Positions 35,321 to 44,217 of a stretch of DNA of 46,994 nucleotides are shown piece by piece. The DNA is from Bacteroidales bacterium (GTDB taxonomy: Bacteria > Bacteroidota > Bacteroidia > Bacteroidales > P3). Below the pieces are notes generated by a model. It was not told the origin of the DNA, ran no database searches, and saw only the letters and a list, made by a program, of their open reading frames with translations. The stretch covers positions 1-46,994 of the forward strand of contig JAKSMP010000016.1 of NCBI GenBank assembly GCA_024400505.1, in the 5' to 3' direction. A program made the translations under genes and the position numbers. Within the stretch, counting starts at the first letter, position 1. The number at the start of each line of letters is the position of its first letter.

Positions 35321-36364
35321 ATGAAAATTCGTAGTATCGATATTCAAGCCTTTTCGTTGTATCGTTTCTGTTCTATTTGTCTTCATCGTAAGAAAATAAA
35401 GCAGGCGATTGCCGAATATCGCCCTGAGTTGAAAGGTGGCAGTAGGCTATTGTTGGAGTTGAAGCTGGTGTGGCTGTACACCTCAAAGATGTGGTTGCCC
35501 GAAGAATATTTTATCATCGATTATGAACACCTGAGCCAGAAGGAAAGGCGTGAGTTTGTGCCCAATAACGAGTATTTCCTCTTTATGAAATCGTTTGTCC
35601 GTCAAGAGGCACGCGATATAACCGACGATAAATGGAAAAGCTATCAGTTCATGGCCGAGTACTACAAAAGAAAGGCCTTTCTCCTTCCTGCCCAAAGTGG
35701 AGCCAATATAGATGATATTGAAGCAGGCTTGCGAAACTTTCTGGTATCCTGTGGTGGCGTTACTCAGGATTTTATCATCAAGCCGCTCTCTTTGGCTTGC
35801 GGTATTGGGGTAAAGCGTTTGACGATAGAATCTTCTTTCGGCAAAGATTTTGTAAGTTCGCTTATGAGCGAATATCCCGATGGTGCAATCATCGAAGAAC
35901 TGATTCGCCAGTCATCAGGTCTGGGACAATATCATCCCCAATCGATCAACACTGTGCGTATAAACACACTGAAAACCAATGATGGAGTGCAGATCTTTCT
36001 CCCTTATCTGAGAATTGGCAGAAGGGGAAAAATCATCGACAATACCAATAATGGGGGAATCCTGTCCTCTATCGACCCGCAGACCGGCCTCTTGTCAGCA
36101 GCCATGGATGTTTATTACAATGCCTTTGCGGTTCATCCTGATAGCGGTTGCAACATTGAGGGCAATCAGATTCCTCGATGGGAAGAGGCAAAGCAATTGG
36201 CCATAGAGATGGCAAATAAGTTCCCCTATACCCGTCTGGTGGGTTGGGATTTGGCTTTGACGGATGACGGTTGGGTGTTGGTCGAACTTAACTCTCAGCC
36301 AGGCATTGCTATTGTCCAGCGCCATTTCCGCAACGAATTCGAACGACTCAAGCAGCTGAAATAA
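35321..36364 (+). CDS. Sugar-transfer-associated ATP-grasp protein, copy 3
   Basis: The 347-residue product parallels its neighbour throughout: LYRFCSICLHRKKIKQAI, FIIKPLSLACGIGVKRLTIE, YHPQSINTVRINTLKTNDGV, IDNTNNGGILSSIDPQTGLL, LVGWDLALTDDGWVLVELNS. The two are tandem duplicates, 38 bases apart. Retention of all core motifs in both suggests that both are active, perhaps on different acceptors. Confidence 0.88.
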   Translation: MKIRSIDIQAFSLYRFCSICLHRKKIKQAIAEYRPELKGGSRLLLELKLVWLYTSKMWLPEEYFIIDYEHLSQKERREFVPNNEYFLFMKSFVRQEARDITDDKWKSYQFMAEYYKRKAFLLPAQSGANIDDIEAGLRNFLVSCGGVTQDFIIKPLSLACGIGVKRLTIESSFGKDFVSSLMSEYPDGAIIEELIRQSSGLGQYHPQSINTVRINTLKTNDGVQIFLPYLRIGRRGKIIDNTNNGGILSSIDPQTGLLSAAMDVYYNAFAVHPDSGCNIEGNQIPRWEEAKQLAIEMANKFPYTRLVGWDLALTDDGWVLVELNSQPGIAIVQRHFRNEFERLKQLK

Positions 36365-36376
36365 ATCGCAGAACGG

Positions 36377-37210
36377 ATGGTCTTACACACAACACTTCCT
36401 AAAATCGGGTTGGGCACTTACGCCATTGCTGACGATTGCTTGCCTGGGCTGGTGGCTGAGGCTTTAAAGATGGGATATTCCCTGTTCGACACGGCATTGG
36501 CTTACCCCAATGAAAGTGTGCTGGGTGCTGTGTTGCTGAGCACAGGGGGTGACCGCCGATCATATTTGGTTGAATCCAAAGCACCATATAAACTATTGTG
36601 CGGACATCGGCAGCTGGGATATCTGGATGCGCGTCATGTGCGCTGCGCTTACCGCAAGACATTGAAGGACGTGGGGCTGTCGCAGCTAGACATTTATCTG
36701 CTGCATACCCCTTTCCCCGGCTATCACAGACACATGCGTCAACTCAAACGGATGAAGGATAGGGGAGAGGTGGCCCTGATGGGAGTCTGCAACATTTCGT
36801 TGGAACAACTAGAACACTTGTATGCCCATCTGCATTTCCTTCCCGATATTGTCCAGGTGGAGGTGCACCCCTATTTCACCAATAAGCAGCTTATCGCTTA
36901 CTGCCAGCATCATGGCGTAATGGTGGAGGCTCGTTCTCCTTTGGCTCATGGCGATGCTATGCAACAATGGCTGCAAGAGCCGGCATTGCTACAGTTGGCT
37001 CAGAAATATCAAAAAAGCATTCCGCAAGTGATACTTCGTTGGCTCACTCAGCAAGATATCATTCCCCTCCCCAGAACCTCCAATGTGCATCATCTGCAGG
37101 AGAATATCAACATCTTCGACTTTTCGATGACGGCAGCGGAGTTGGCCTCAATCGATGCGTTGAACAAGAACCAATCCTTTGGGGTGAAATCTGGCCGCTA
37201 CCAAGCATGA
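36377..37210 (+). CDS. Aldo/keto reductase
   Basis: The 277-residue product has the AKR tetrad: Asp and Tyr in LFDTALAYPNESVLGAVL, Lys in YLVESKAPYK, and His in YLLHTPFPGYHR. The C-terminal cofactor segment is PLPRTSNVHHLQENINIFDF. It would reduce a carbonyl with NADPH. It lies 12 bases after an ATP-grasp gene within the glycan locus, so a sugar-precursor carbonyl is a plausible substrate. Confidence 0.92.
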   Translation: MVLHTTLPKIGLGTYAIADDCLPGLVAEALKMGYSLFDTALAYPNESVLGAVLLSTGGDRRSYLVESKAPYKLLCGHRQLGYLDARHVRCAYRKTLKDVGLSQLDIYLLHTPFPGYHRHMRQLKRMKDRGEVALMGVCNISLEQLEHLYAHLHFLPDIVQVEVHPYFTNKQLIAYCQHHGVMVEARSPLAHGDAMQQWLQEPALLQLAQKYQKSIPQVILRWLTQQDIIPLPRTSNVHHLQENINIFDFSMTAAELASIDALNKNQSFGVKSGRYQA

Positions 37211-37295
37211 CCAACTATCTTGGCCGCAAGTCCAATAAAGACATAATACGTTACCTCCGAACCTATTGAAAGTATATTTTATTTGATTAACACCG

Positions 37296-38291
37296 ATGTT
37301 CCAAATACCTATTCTTCTCATCTGCTTCAATCGCCCCGACCATGTCAGGCAAGTGTTGGGTGAGATTCGCAAGCAACAGCCTGCCCAACTTTTCATAGCT
37401 CAAGATGGCCCAAGGGAGGATTCTCCCACAGATAAGGAGCGTATCCTTCAGGTGCGTGCTGTGGTGCAGGAATTGGTGGACTGGCCTTGCAAATTGCATA
37501 CATGCTATCAGGAGCATAATCTGGGTTGTGGTCCAGGCCCTGTGGCAGGCATCGACTGGTTTTTCAGCCAGGTGGATATGGGCATCGTTATGGAAGACGA
37601 CTGCCTTCCTCATCCCGACTTCTTCGGCTATTGCCAGGAGTTGTTGGTAAAGTATCACCCCCAGGGAAGCAGAGATGGTTCCGTTGGTTTTATCAGCAGC
37701 ACCTTGTATCACGATCGTTGGCATTGCCAAGCCTCATACGGCTTTTCTCATTATATGGTCACTGGGGCGTGGGCTTCGTGGAGCAGCGTATGGCAAGGCT
37801 TTGATATCGACCTCCACAAGGTCAATGCATGCCGTTTCTTTCGGCATGTGAAAAAATTGACTCAGAATCGGCAAGAAGCCGTCTGGTGGTATTACGCCTT
37901 GCGCCAAATCAAGGGCGACAAACAGAAGAAGAGCTATTGGGACTACCAGATGCAGATCCATCTCTTCCGCCACAGTATGCTCACCATCCACCCCCAGCGA
38001 AATCTTGTGTCCAACATAGGCTTTGATGCCGAAGGCACCCACACGCTAGGCAACGATGGTCGCGGCAACAAGCAGACCTATCCCATCCTTCCTCTCTCGC
38101 ATCCTCAACAGATGCAGGTCGATCTCGCCCTCGACAAGTTTTGTTTTGCCAAAGACTTCAACGAAGGATTCAAGCGCGACCTGCGGCGAAACTTCTATTA
38201 TTATTGCATCTATTCCCATGGGTTGTTGAATCTTTTGCTCCGCTGCTACAAAAAGATTACGGGCAAATCCATCAACGTCAACCACATCTAA
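37296..38291 (+). CDS. Glycosyltransferase-like protein (GT-A, GNT-I-like fold)
   Basis: The 331-residue product begins IPILLICFNRPDHVRQVLGE and has LFIAQDGPREDSPTDKERIL and then VDMGIVMEDDCLPHPDFFGY with the EDD metal site. This layout is seen in bacterial nucleotide-sugar transferases related to eukaryotic GNT-I rather than ordinary GT2. It ends in a basic, aromatic tail that may bind the membrane. From here to the right end of the window the coding strand becomes distinctly C-rich at third positions. Confidence 0.82.
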   Translation: MFQIPILLICFNRPDHVRQVLGEIRKQQPAQLFIAQDGPREDSPTDKERILQVRAVVQELVDWPCKLHTCYQEHNLGCGPGPVAGIDWFFSQVDMGIVMEDDCLPHPDFFGYCQELLVKYHPQGSRDGSVGFISSTLYHDRWHCQASYGFSHYMVTGAWASWSSVWQGFDIDLHKVNACRFFRHVKKLTQNRQEAVWWYYALRQIKGDKQKKSYWDYQMQIHLFRHSMLTIHPQRNLVSNIGFDAEGTHTLGNDGRGNKQTYPILPLSHPQQMQVDLALDKFCFAKDFNEGFKRDLRRNFYYYCIYSHGLLNLLLRCYKKITGKSINVNHI

Positions 38292-38302
38292 TACACTGTA
38301 CC

Positions 38303-39598
38303 TTGAAAGTTCTTTTTGTCAATACCAATTATCATTTTGGTGGTGCGGCACGGGCAGCACGGCGCATCATGGACTGCGTATGCAGGTTAGGCATACAGTG
38401 CCAGTACTTTTCCAATGGTAATGACATCAATCCCAGCACGGCTGATGAACGCTTAATAGTGCTCGATGATTTTCATTCCCATTCATGGATTGACAAGGCC
38501 TATTCTTGGTGCTACAGGAAACTGCAGAAAGCATACCAGCTTTTCCAATGGCGTCACATTGATACAGCCCATCGCCAATATTATCTTTCCGATTTCCGCT
38601 CCGAACCTTCGCACCGCGCGCTCCATAAGATTCCGTTTGATATCCTTCACCTCCATTGGGTCAATGGCCAGTTCTTCAATCTTCAGCAACTTCGGCATAT
38701 TCACAAACCCATTGTTTGGACACTGCATGATAGTTGGCCCTTCTGTGGGGTCTGCCACTACTTCCTTTCCTGCGAATCCTACAAGAGCCATTGCGGCTCA
38801 TGTCCTATGTTGAAACCCAAATCAGGCTCACCTCATAGCCGAGATTTGGCTTATTCTCTTTTCGAACAGAAACGGAAATTATATGCACACCTCAATCTCC
38901 ATATTGTGGCTCCAAGCCATTGGATGGCTCGCGCTGCCCAAGAGAGTGCGTTGTTAGGTGGTTTCCCCATCTCGGTCATACCCAATTGTATCGATGTCAA
39001 TCTATATCGCCGAGTCGATTATCAGCAGGCAGCAGCGCGCTGGATACCCGATGCCAATTCCAAGAAATCGTATATCCTCTTCGGTGCCGTAGCTGCCACC
39101 AGTGATACCATCAAAGGGTTCCGTCAGTTGGTCACCGCTTTGCGCCTTTTTGAACAGCAATTTGATTGCAGCAATGTCGAGTTGCTTATCTTTGGCTCCG
39201 ATACTCCCGTGCCGGGCTTGGATCTTCATATCCCGAGTCGCTACTTGGGTTATGTCAATAACGAAGCCGATATGGCCAAACTCTACAGCCTGGCTCATGT
39301 GGTGGTTGTGCCCTCCCAAACCGAGAACCTTTGCGGCGTCATCATGGAGTCGCTCTCCTGCAGCACCCCTGTGGTGGCGTTCAATATCGGTGGCAATTCC
39401 GATATGATTGACCATCAGCAGAACGGATACTTGGCCATCGACGAAGCCGATATGGCTCGTGGCATTGCGTGGTGCCTACAAAACAATACCGATGGACATC
39501 TCGGCGACAATGCTCGGCAAAAAGTGCTAACCCATTTCTCGCCAGAGGTTGTCAGCCGCCAATATGCCGCCTTGTATCAATCTCTCTTGGAGCGCTAG
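38303..39598 (+). CDS. Glycosyltransferase family 4
   Basis: I place the start at a TTG at 38303, which yields MKVLFVNTNYHFGGAARAAR, a normal GT4 beginning with the Gly-rich acceptor loop; the long upstream frame lies within the previous gene. The product (431 residues) has a GT-B fold: the C-terminal domain shows SLAHVVVVPSQTENLCGVIM and ESLSCSTPVVAFNIGGNSDM (the E-x7-E-type donor site). A Cys-rich stretch (CGVCHYFLSCESYKSHCGSC) may bind a metal, as in some related enzymes. Confidence 0.9.
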   Translation: MKVLFVNTNYHFGGAARAARRIMDCVCRLGIQCQYFSNGNDINPSTADERLIVLDDFHSHSWIDKAYSWCYRKLQKAYQLFQWRHIDTAHRQYYLSDFRSEPSHRALHKIPFDILHLHWVNGQFFNLQQLRHIHKPIVWTLHDSWPFCGVCHYFLSCESYKSHCGSCPMLKPKSGSPHSRDLAYSLFEQKRKLYAHLNLHIVAPSHWMARAAQESALLGGFPISVIPNCIDVNLYRRVDYQQAAARWIPDANSKKSYILFGAVAATSDTIKGFRQLVTALRLFEQQFDCSNVELLIFGSDTPVPGLDLHIPSRYLGYVNNEADMAKLYSLAHVVVVPSQTENLCGVIMESLSCSTPVVAFNIGGNSDMIDHQQNGYLAIDEADMARGIAWCLQNNTDGHLGDNARQKVLTHFSPEVVSRQYAALYQSLLER

Positions 39599-39658
39599 TC
39601 TTTCCTAGTAGCCCACCTTTATTAATCCAACGAAACAAATAAATTATTCAATAATATT

Positions 39659-40975
39659 ATGAAAATCACCGTAGCAGGTACCGGCTATGTCGGTCTCAGT
39701 ATCGCCACCTTGTTGGCTCAGCATCACCAAGTAACATCCGTTGATATCGTTCCCGAACGAGTCGATATGGTCAACAATCATCAGAGTCCTATCCAGGATG
39801 ATTATATCGAGGCCTATCTCGCTGGCTACAAGGCTCGCACCGATGAGGATATCCGTGCTTGGCGCGCAGGCAACACCGCTCACCTCGAGCCCATCACCCT
39901 CAACCTCCATGCCACCACCGATTGGGAGGAAGGCTATCGCCAAGCCGAATATGTGGTCATTGCAGCACCCACCAATTACGACAGTCAGAAGAACTTCTTC
40001 GATACCTCAGCCGTCGAAGATGTCATCCAGAAAGTCCTTCAGGTCAATCCCCAGGCCATCATGGTCATCAAAAGCACCATCCCTGTAGGCTATACCGAGA
40101 GCGTCCGCCAGAAGTTCAATACCCAGAATATCATTTTCGCTCCCGAGTTCCTCCGCGAGAGCAAAGCCCTTTACGACAACCTCTATCCCTCCCGCATCAT
40201 TGTTGGTTATCATCAATCCGATGCACGTCTCGAAGAACGTGCCATCCGTTTCGCCCAAATCATCCGCGAAGGAGCCATCAAGCAGGATGTTCCCATGCTC
40301 CAGATGGGCAGCACCGAGGCCGAGGCCGTCAAACTCTTTGCCAACACCTACCTTGCCCTCCGTGTCAGCTATTTCAACGAGCTGGACACCTATGCCGAAC
40401 TCAAAGGTCTCAACACTCAGCAGATCATCGATGGCGTATGCCTCGATCCCCGCATCGGCACCCACTACAACAATCCCTCTTTCGGCTATGGTGGCTATTG
40501 CCTTCCCAAAGACACCAAACAGCTGCTTGCCAACTACGAAGATGTTCCGCAGAACATGATGTCAGCCATCGTTGAGAGCAATCGCACCCGCAAGGACTAT
40601 ATCGCCGATGCAGTCCTCCGCAAGGCTGGTTGGTACGACTACACCACCAACAACCAGTATGGCCAGCAACCAGCAGCCGGCAGCCAGCAGCCAGTAGTCA
40701 TCGGTGTCTATCGTCTCACCATGAAGAGCAACTCCGACAACTTCCGTCAGTCTAGCATTCAGGGTGTGATGAAACGTGTCAAAGCCAAGGGCGCCAATGT
40801 GATTATCTATGAGCCCACCCTCGAAGACGGCAGCACCTTCTTTGGTAGCAAAGTAGTCAACGACCTCGCCACCTTCAAGCAGCAGTGCGATGCCATCATC
40901 GCCAACCGCTACGATGCCACCCTCGATGACGTCGCCGCCAAAGTCTATACCCGCGACATCTTCCGCCGCGACTAG
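39659..40975 (+). CDS. UDP-glucose/GDP-mannose-type sugar dehydrogenase
   Basis: The 438-residue product starts [20 protein letters not shown], the NAD-binding motif of UDP-glucose 6-dehydrogenases. It has the catalytic Cys in [20 protein letters not shown] and the C-terminal domain [20 protein letters not shown]. It oxidises a nucleotide sugar to a uronic acid for the surface glycan; UDP-glucose is likeliest. Between the central and C-terminal domains (residues about 335-347) lies a Gln/Ala/Pro insert, [12 protein letters not shown], encoded by five 7-bp units. This insert is not expected in the family. The conserved folds on both sides remain in frame. Confidence 0.9.
   Translation: MKITVAGTGYVGLSIATLLAQHHQVTSVDIVPERVDMVNNHQSPIQDDYIEAYLAGYKARTDEDIRAWRAGNTAHLEPITLNLHATTDWEEGYRQAEYVVIAAPTNYDSQKNFFDTSAVEDVIQKVLQVNPQAIMVIKSTIPVGYTESVRQKFNTQNIIFAPEFLRESKALYDNLYPSRIIVGYHQSDARLEERAIRFAQIIREGAIKQDVPMLQMGSTEAEAVKLFANTYLALRVSYFNELDTYAELKGLNTQQIIDGVCLDPRIGTHYNNPSFGYGGYCLPKDTKQLLANYEDVPQNMMSAIVESNRTRKDYIADAVLRKAGWYDYTTNNQYGQQPAAGSQQPVVIGVYRLTMKSNSDNFRQSSIQGVMKRVKAKGANVIIYEPTLEDGSTFFGSKVVNDLATFKQQCDAIIANRYDATLDDVAAKVYTRDIFRRD
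40663..40697 (+). repeat. Five-unit heptad array inside the dehydrogenase gene
   Basis: CCAGCAA CCAGCAG CCGGCAG CCAGCAG CCAGTAG are five perfect-length 7-bp units. The period matches that of the intergenic arrays. Confidence 0.8.
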
Positions 40976-40984
40976 TCCCCGAAA

Positions 40985-41068
40985 GCAGGTAGTAGGTAGT
41001 AGGTAGCAGGTAGTAGGTAATAGGTAGCAGGTAGTAGGTAGCAGGTAATAGGTAGCAGGTAGTGGTAG
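40985..41068 (+). repeat. G-rich heptad array after the sugar dehydrogenase
   Basis: About 12 units of AGGTAGT, AGGTAGC or AGGTAAT begin 10 bases after the stop. The gap 40976-41594 (619 bases) contains no gene: it holds this array, two copies of the GCGAAA element and two C-rich arrays. Confidence 0.9.
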
Positions 41069-41170
41069 AAAAAAATCGTCCCTTTCGCGCCTTCCGCTTG
41101 CTCCAGCAAGCCCACCCGTTAGCGACTTAGCCCGATAAAAAATTTCGCATCTTTCGCGTCTTTCGCGGTT
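41069..41170 (+). repeat. GCGAAA element, copy 1 (left end missing)
   Basis: It runs from AAAAAAATCGTCCCTTTCGC through the hairpin GCTTGC-TCCA-GCAAGC to the end TTTCGCGTCTTTCGCGGTT. The left terminal repeat is absent; the G-rich array abuts instead. Confidence 0.8.
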
Positions 41171-41180
41171 CCCAATCCCA

Positions 41181-41322
41181 CCGGCACCCGCCCCACCTAC
41201 TCCCTGCTCCCTACTACCTAAAAACCGGCACCCGCCCCACCTACTCCCTGCTCCCTACTACCTAAAAACCGGCTCCCGCCCACCTGCTCCCTACTACCTG
41301 CTCCCTGCTCCCTAAAATGCCT
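41181..41322 (+). repeat. C-rich array with a 44-bp tandem unit
   Basis: A unit starting CCGGCACCCGCCCCACCTAC repeats at 41181 and 41225 and, with changes, at 41269 (period 44). Each unit contains CCTACTC, CCTGCTC and CCTACTA heptads and ends in TAAAAA. Confidence 0.85.
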
Positions 41323-41337
41323 ACTCCTATTTTCATC

Positions 41338-41462
41338 AACCGCTAAAAACGCAAAATAACGCTAAAAAAATCGTCCCTTTCGCGCCTTCCGCTTGCTTCA
41401 GCAAGCCCACCCATTAGCGCCTTGAAATAAAAATTTCGTGCCTTTCGCGTCTTTCGCGGTTC
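41338..41462 (+). repeat. GCGAAA element, copy 2 (full length)
   Basis: The left end AACCGCTAAAAACGCAAAAT and the right end, read on the opposite strand as AACCGCGAAAGACGCGAAAG, form imperfect terminal inverted repeats of about 28 bp. The central hairpin is GCTTGC-TTCA-GCAAGC. No reading frame is present. Confidence 0.8.
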
Positions 41463-41465
41463 CCC

Positions 41466-41580
41466 CACCCACCTGCTCCCACCTACTACCTACTACCTGC
41501 TACCTACTCCCTAAAAACCGGCCCCCGCCCCACCTACTACCTACTACCTACTACCTGCTACCTAAAAAACTACTACCTTA
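41466..41580 (+). repeat. C-rich heptad array before the fimbrillin-type gene
   Basis: Units such as CCTACTA, CCTGCTA and CCTACTC repeat up to about 15 bases before the next ATG, with one CCGGCCCCCGCCCCA spacer. Confidence 0.85.
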
Positions 41581-41594
41581 AAAAAACTCCCCCC

Positions 41595-42437
41595 ATGTCC
41601 CGTTTCCCCCTCATTCTTCTCATTTCCCTACTCCTCCTCCTAGCCTCCTGTCACAAAGAATCCTCCTTTGTCTCTGTCTCGCTTGGCGTTTCAGGACTGG
41701 AGCAAGTGCAACGCAACGACTCCTTCGACCTGGGCAAAGGCCTCCTGGCCGACAACTGCACCCGCATCTCTTGCGCCCTCTTCCAGAATGGGAAGAAATA
41801 CAAAACCTTCACGCAGGACATCACTTCACCCACCTTCGGCAGCCTTCAGCTCCGCATCCCGGTAGGTGTGTATCAGATGGTGCTCATTGCCCATAGTGGT
41901 GCGCAGCATTGCACCATCTCCACTCCCGAGAAGATCACCTTCAACGGCAAATGCACCGACACCTTCTTCGCTTACGACACACTCTACCTCATCTCCGATA
42001 CCGCATTGTCGCTTACCCTGCGCCGTGCTGTCGCCATGTTCCGACTCCACATCACCGATTCTGTCCCCCCTGCAGTATCCACCATGCGGTTCTACTACAC
42101 CGGAGGCAGTTCCACCTTCGATGCCGTGTCCGGCTTCGGCTGTGTCAACAGCCGACAAACCGAGTATCGCGAGATCTTGCCCGAGATGGTGGGCCATACC
42201 GTCACCTTCCAAATCTACACCTTCCCCCATCAGGAACAGGATACCCTCACTGTCAACCTTCGAGCCCTCAACTCTTCCGAAGAAATCCTCTTTGAGGATA
42301 CCTTCAAGCCCGTTCCTATCCGGCTCAATTGGGTCACCGAGCACTCCACCAAGTTTTTCACCGACCTCAACCACGAGCGCACCGTCAACATCTCCTTGCA
42401 AGACTCTGCCCGTTGGTCCGGTACTATCACCTTCTAG
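41595..42437 (+). CDS. FimB/Mfa2-type fimbrillin-like lipoprotein
   Basis: The 280-residue product starts with a lipoprotein signal (MSRFPLILLISLLLLLASC, lipobox LASC). It continues with a beta-rich fold of the FimB/Mfa2 type: a first domain with YQMVLIAHSGAQHCTISTPE, then LSLTLRRAVAMFRLHITDSV and HTVTFQIYTFPHQEQDTLTV. Such proteins anchor or cap surface fimbriae. It ends 15 bases before the nucleotidyltransferase-kinase gene, so the two are probably cotranscribed despite different roles. Confidence 0.72.
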   Translation: MSRFPLILLISLLLLLASCHKESSFVSVSLGVSGLEQVQRNDSFDLGKGLLADNCTRISCALFQNGKKYKTFTQDITSPTFGSLQLRIPVGVYQMVLIAHSGAQHCTISTPEKITFNGKCTDTFFAYDTLYLISDTALSLTLRRAVAMFRLHITDSVPPAVSTMRFYYTGGSSTFDAVSGFGCVNSRQTEYREILPEMVGHTVTFQIYTFPHQEQDTLTVNLRALNSSEEILFEDTFKPVPIRLNWVTEHSTKFFTDLNHERTVNISLQDSARWSGTITF

Positions 42438-42452
42438 TCTCATCACTGAATC

Positions 42453-43625
42453 ATGAAAAAAGTCTTTGTCTCTGGTTGCTATGACCTCTTGCATAGTGGC
42501 CATGTCGAGTTCTTCCGCCAAGCCGCCCAGTATGGCGAACTCTATGTCGGTATAGGCTCCGACCGCACCATCCTGCATTACAAAAACCACAAGACAGTCT
42601 ATTCCGAGCAAGAACGCCTCTTCATGGTCAAGAGCATCCGCTATGTCAAAGAAGCGTATATCAACCAGGGCGATGGCATTCTCGACTTTCTCCCCACCCT
42701 CGATATCGTCCACCCCGACATCCTTGTGGTCAACAGCGATGGCGGCAGCGACTCCAAACGCCGCGTGTGCCAAGAGCGGGGAATAGAGTATATCGTACTC
42801 CAGCGCGACCCACACGAGGGTCTCGCCGCCCGCAGCAGTACCGACCTCAAAAAAAGTCCCTGCCAGCTGCCCACCCGCCTCGACTTGGCCGGCACCTGGA
42901 TTGATCAACCTTACGTCAGCTGCTATGCCCCCGGTTGGGCCATCACCATCAGCCTCGAACCCTCTTTCGAAATCCGTGAACGTTGCGGACTCTCCACCAG
43001 CACTCGCAATGTCATCAAGCGCATCTGGCCCTACCAGTTGCCCAATATGGATCCTGAAATCCTTGCCCGTTTGGTTTTCTGTTTCGAGAACCATCCGGAG
43101 CGTGAAGACGGCATCATCTCAGGCGCACAAGACGCTATCGGAATCTGTGTTCCAGGTCTTTGCCGCCATTACTACGACAACCACTTCTGGCCCGAACGAA
43201 TCGAGACATGTGAAGACGAGACAGTCCTCTCATGGCTCGAAAACCATCTGGTCATGATACCCATGGATCCCCGCATGCCGGGTTGCTCGGTTGTGGAGGG
43301 GAAAGACATCACCGAACCCAAGGTGATGGCCTTGGCCAAAGCTGCCAGCGACTGCTGGGCAGCAATCCTCAGTTGCGACCTCACATCTTTCGCCCAAGCC
43401 TATCGGGCATCCTTCGCAGCCCAGGTTGCCATGTTCCCCGCCATGATCCAAGGCAGCGTCCAACAATATATCGACCGCTATGCAGCCCTGCCAGAAGTCC
43501 TGGCTTGGAAGATGCCCGGAGCGGGTGGCGGTGGATATCTTGCCTGTGTCGTCACCGATGCCCCCGCATTCTGTCAATCCCACCCCGAATCCATCCCCCT
43601 CCGCATCCGCCGCTCCGGAATGTAA
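42453..43625 (+). CDS. Nucleotidyltransferase-GHMP kinase fusion
   Basis: The 390-residue product joins two domains. Residues 1-130 are a cytidylyltransferase-like domain with the HxGH site (SGCYDLLHSGHVEFFRQA) and a C-terminal RSSTDLK segment. Residues about 140-390 resemble GHMP sugar kinases: RLDLAGTWIDQPYVS, a degenerate GLSTSTRNV loop and PGAGGGGYLACVV (motif 3). Together they could phosphorylate a free sugar at C1 and activate it with a nucleotide, as in the unrelated fusion Fkp for fucose. The sugar is unknown; the next gene (gmd) points to GDP-sugars but does not prove it. Motif 2 of the kinase is weak. Confidence 0.8.
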   Translation: MKKVFVSGCYDLLHSGHVEFFRQAAQYGELYVGIGSDRTILHYKNHKTVYSEQERLFMVKSIRYVKEAYINQGDGILDFLPTLDIVHPDILVVNSDGGSDSKRRVCQERGIEYIVLQRDPHEGLAARSSTDLKKSPCQLPTRLDLAGTWIDQPYVSCYAPGWAITISLEPSFEIRERCGLSTSTRNVIKRIWPYQLPNMDPEILARLVFCFENHPEREDGIISGAQDAIGICVPGLCRHYYDNHFWPERIETCEDETVLSWLENHLVMIPMDPRMPGCSVVEGKDITEPKVMALAKAASDCWAAILSCDLTSFAQAYRASFAAQVAMFPAMIQGSVQQYIDRYAALPEVLAWKMPGAGGGGYLACVVTDAPAFCQSHPESIPLRIRRSGM

Positions 43626-43633
43626 ATGTCTTC

Positions 43634-43669
43634 AGGTAGCAGGTAATAGGTAGCAGGTAGTAGGTAGTG
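43634..43669 (+). repeat. G-rich heptad array after the fusion gene
   Basis: Units AGGTAGC, AGGTAAT and AGGTAGT begin 7 bases after the stop and run into AGTGGTAGAAAAAAA. The gap 43626-44217 (592 bases) contains no gene. Confidence 0.9.
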
Positions 43670-43684
43670 GTAGAAAAAAATCCC

Positions 43685-43720
43685 GGCTCCCTCCCACCTA
43701 CTCCCTACTCCCTCCTCCCT
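43685..43720 (+). repeat. C-rich heptad array
   Basis: CCTACTC, CCTACTC and CCTCCTC units lie between the G-rich array and the next GCGAAA element. Confidence 0.8.
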
Positions 43721-43730
43721 GAAATCCCCG

Positions 43731-43818
43731 AATTTCGCGCCTTCCGCTTGCTCCAGCAAGCCTCCCGTTAGCGACTTAACCCGATAAAAATTTTCGCATC
43801 TTTCGCGACTTTCGCGGT
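43731..43818 (+). repeat. GCGAAA element, copy 3 (left end missing)
   Basis: It starts AATTTCGCGCCTTCCGCTTG, holds the hairpin and CGATAAAAATTTTCGCATC, and ends in CTTTCGCGGTT. Confidence 0.8.
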
Positions 43819-43825
43819 TCCCCAA

Positions 43826-43930
43826 CCCGCCGGCACCCGCCCACCTGCTACCTACTCCCTGCTACCTACTACCTAAAAAAATCCCTGCACCCGCCCCACC
43901 TACTACCTGCTACCTACTCCCTGCTCCCTA
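43826..43930 (+). repeat. C-rich heptad array
   Basis: CCTGCTA, CCTACTC and CCTACTA units with two CCCGCCC(C)ACCT spacers connect copy 3 and copy 4 of the element. Confidence 0.85.
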
Positions 43931-43939
43931 AAATCCCCG

Positions 43940-44028
43940 AATTTCGCGCCTTCCGCTTGCTCCAGCAAGCCTCCCGTTAGCGACTTAACCCGATAAAAAT
44001 TTTCGCATCTTTCGCATCTTTCGCGGTT
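43940..44028 (+). repeat. GCGAAA element, copy 4 (left end missing)
   Basis: It is nearly identical to copy 3, with CTTTCGCATCTTTCGCGGTT at the right end. Confidence 0.8.
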
Positions 44029-44035
44029 CCCCAAC

Positions 44036-44176
44036 CCGCCGGCTCCCGCCCACCTGCTCCCTACTCCCTGCTCCCTACTACCTAAAAACCGGCTCCCGCC
44101 CCACCTACTACCTACTACCTACTCCCTGCTCCCTACTCCCTGCTACCTACTACCTAATAAACTCCCTGCTCCCTAA
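44036..44176 (+). repeat. C-rich heptad array before gmd
   Basis: About 15 units of CCTACTA, CCTACTC, CCTGCTC and CCTGCTA with CCGGCTCCCGCCCCA spacers end 40 bases before the gmd ATG. The last 40 bases (AATTAATAATTTAAATACAC) look like an ordinary leader. Confidence 0.85.
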
Positions 44177-44217
44177 ATCTCTCCCTCGAAAATTAATAAT
44201 TTAAATACACACAAATC

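Noticed and set aside
40985-41580. Repeat-filled gap considered as a CRISPR array
   Set aside because: Units are 7 bp with no unique spacers, and no cas genes are present.
41826-43094. Minus-strand ORF of 422 residues, Gly- and Asp-rich
   Set aside because: Arises from C-rich third positions on the plus strand; it spans two well-supported genes.
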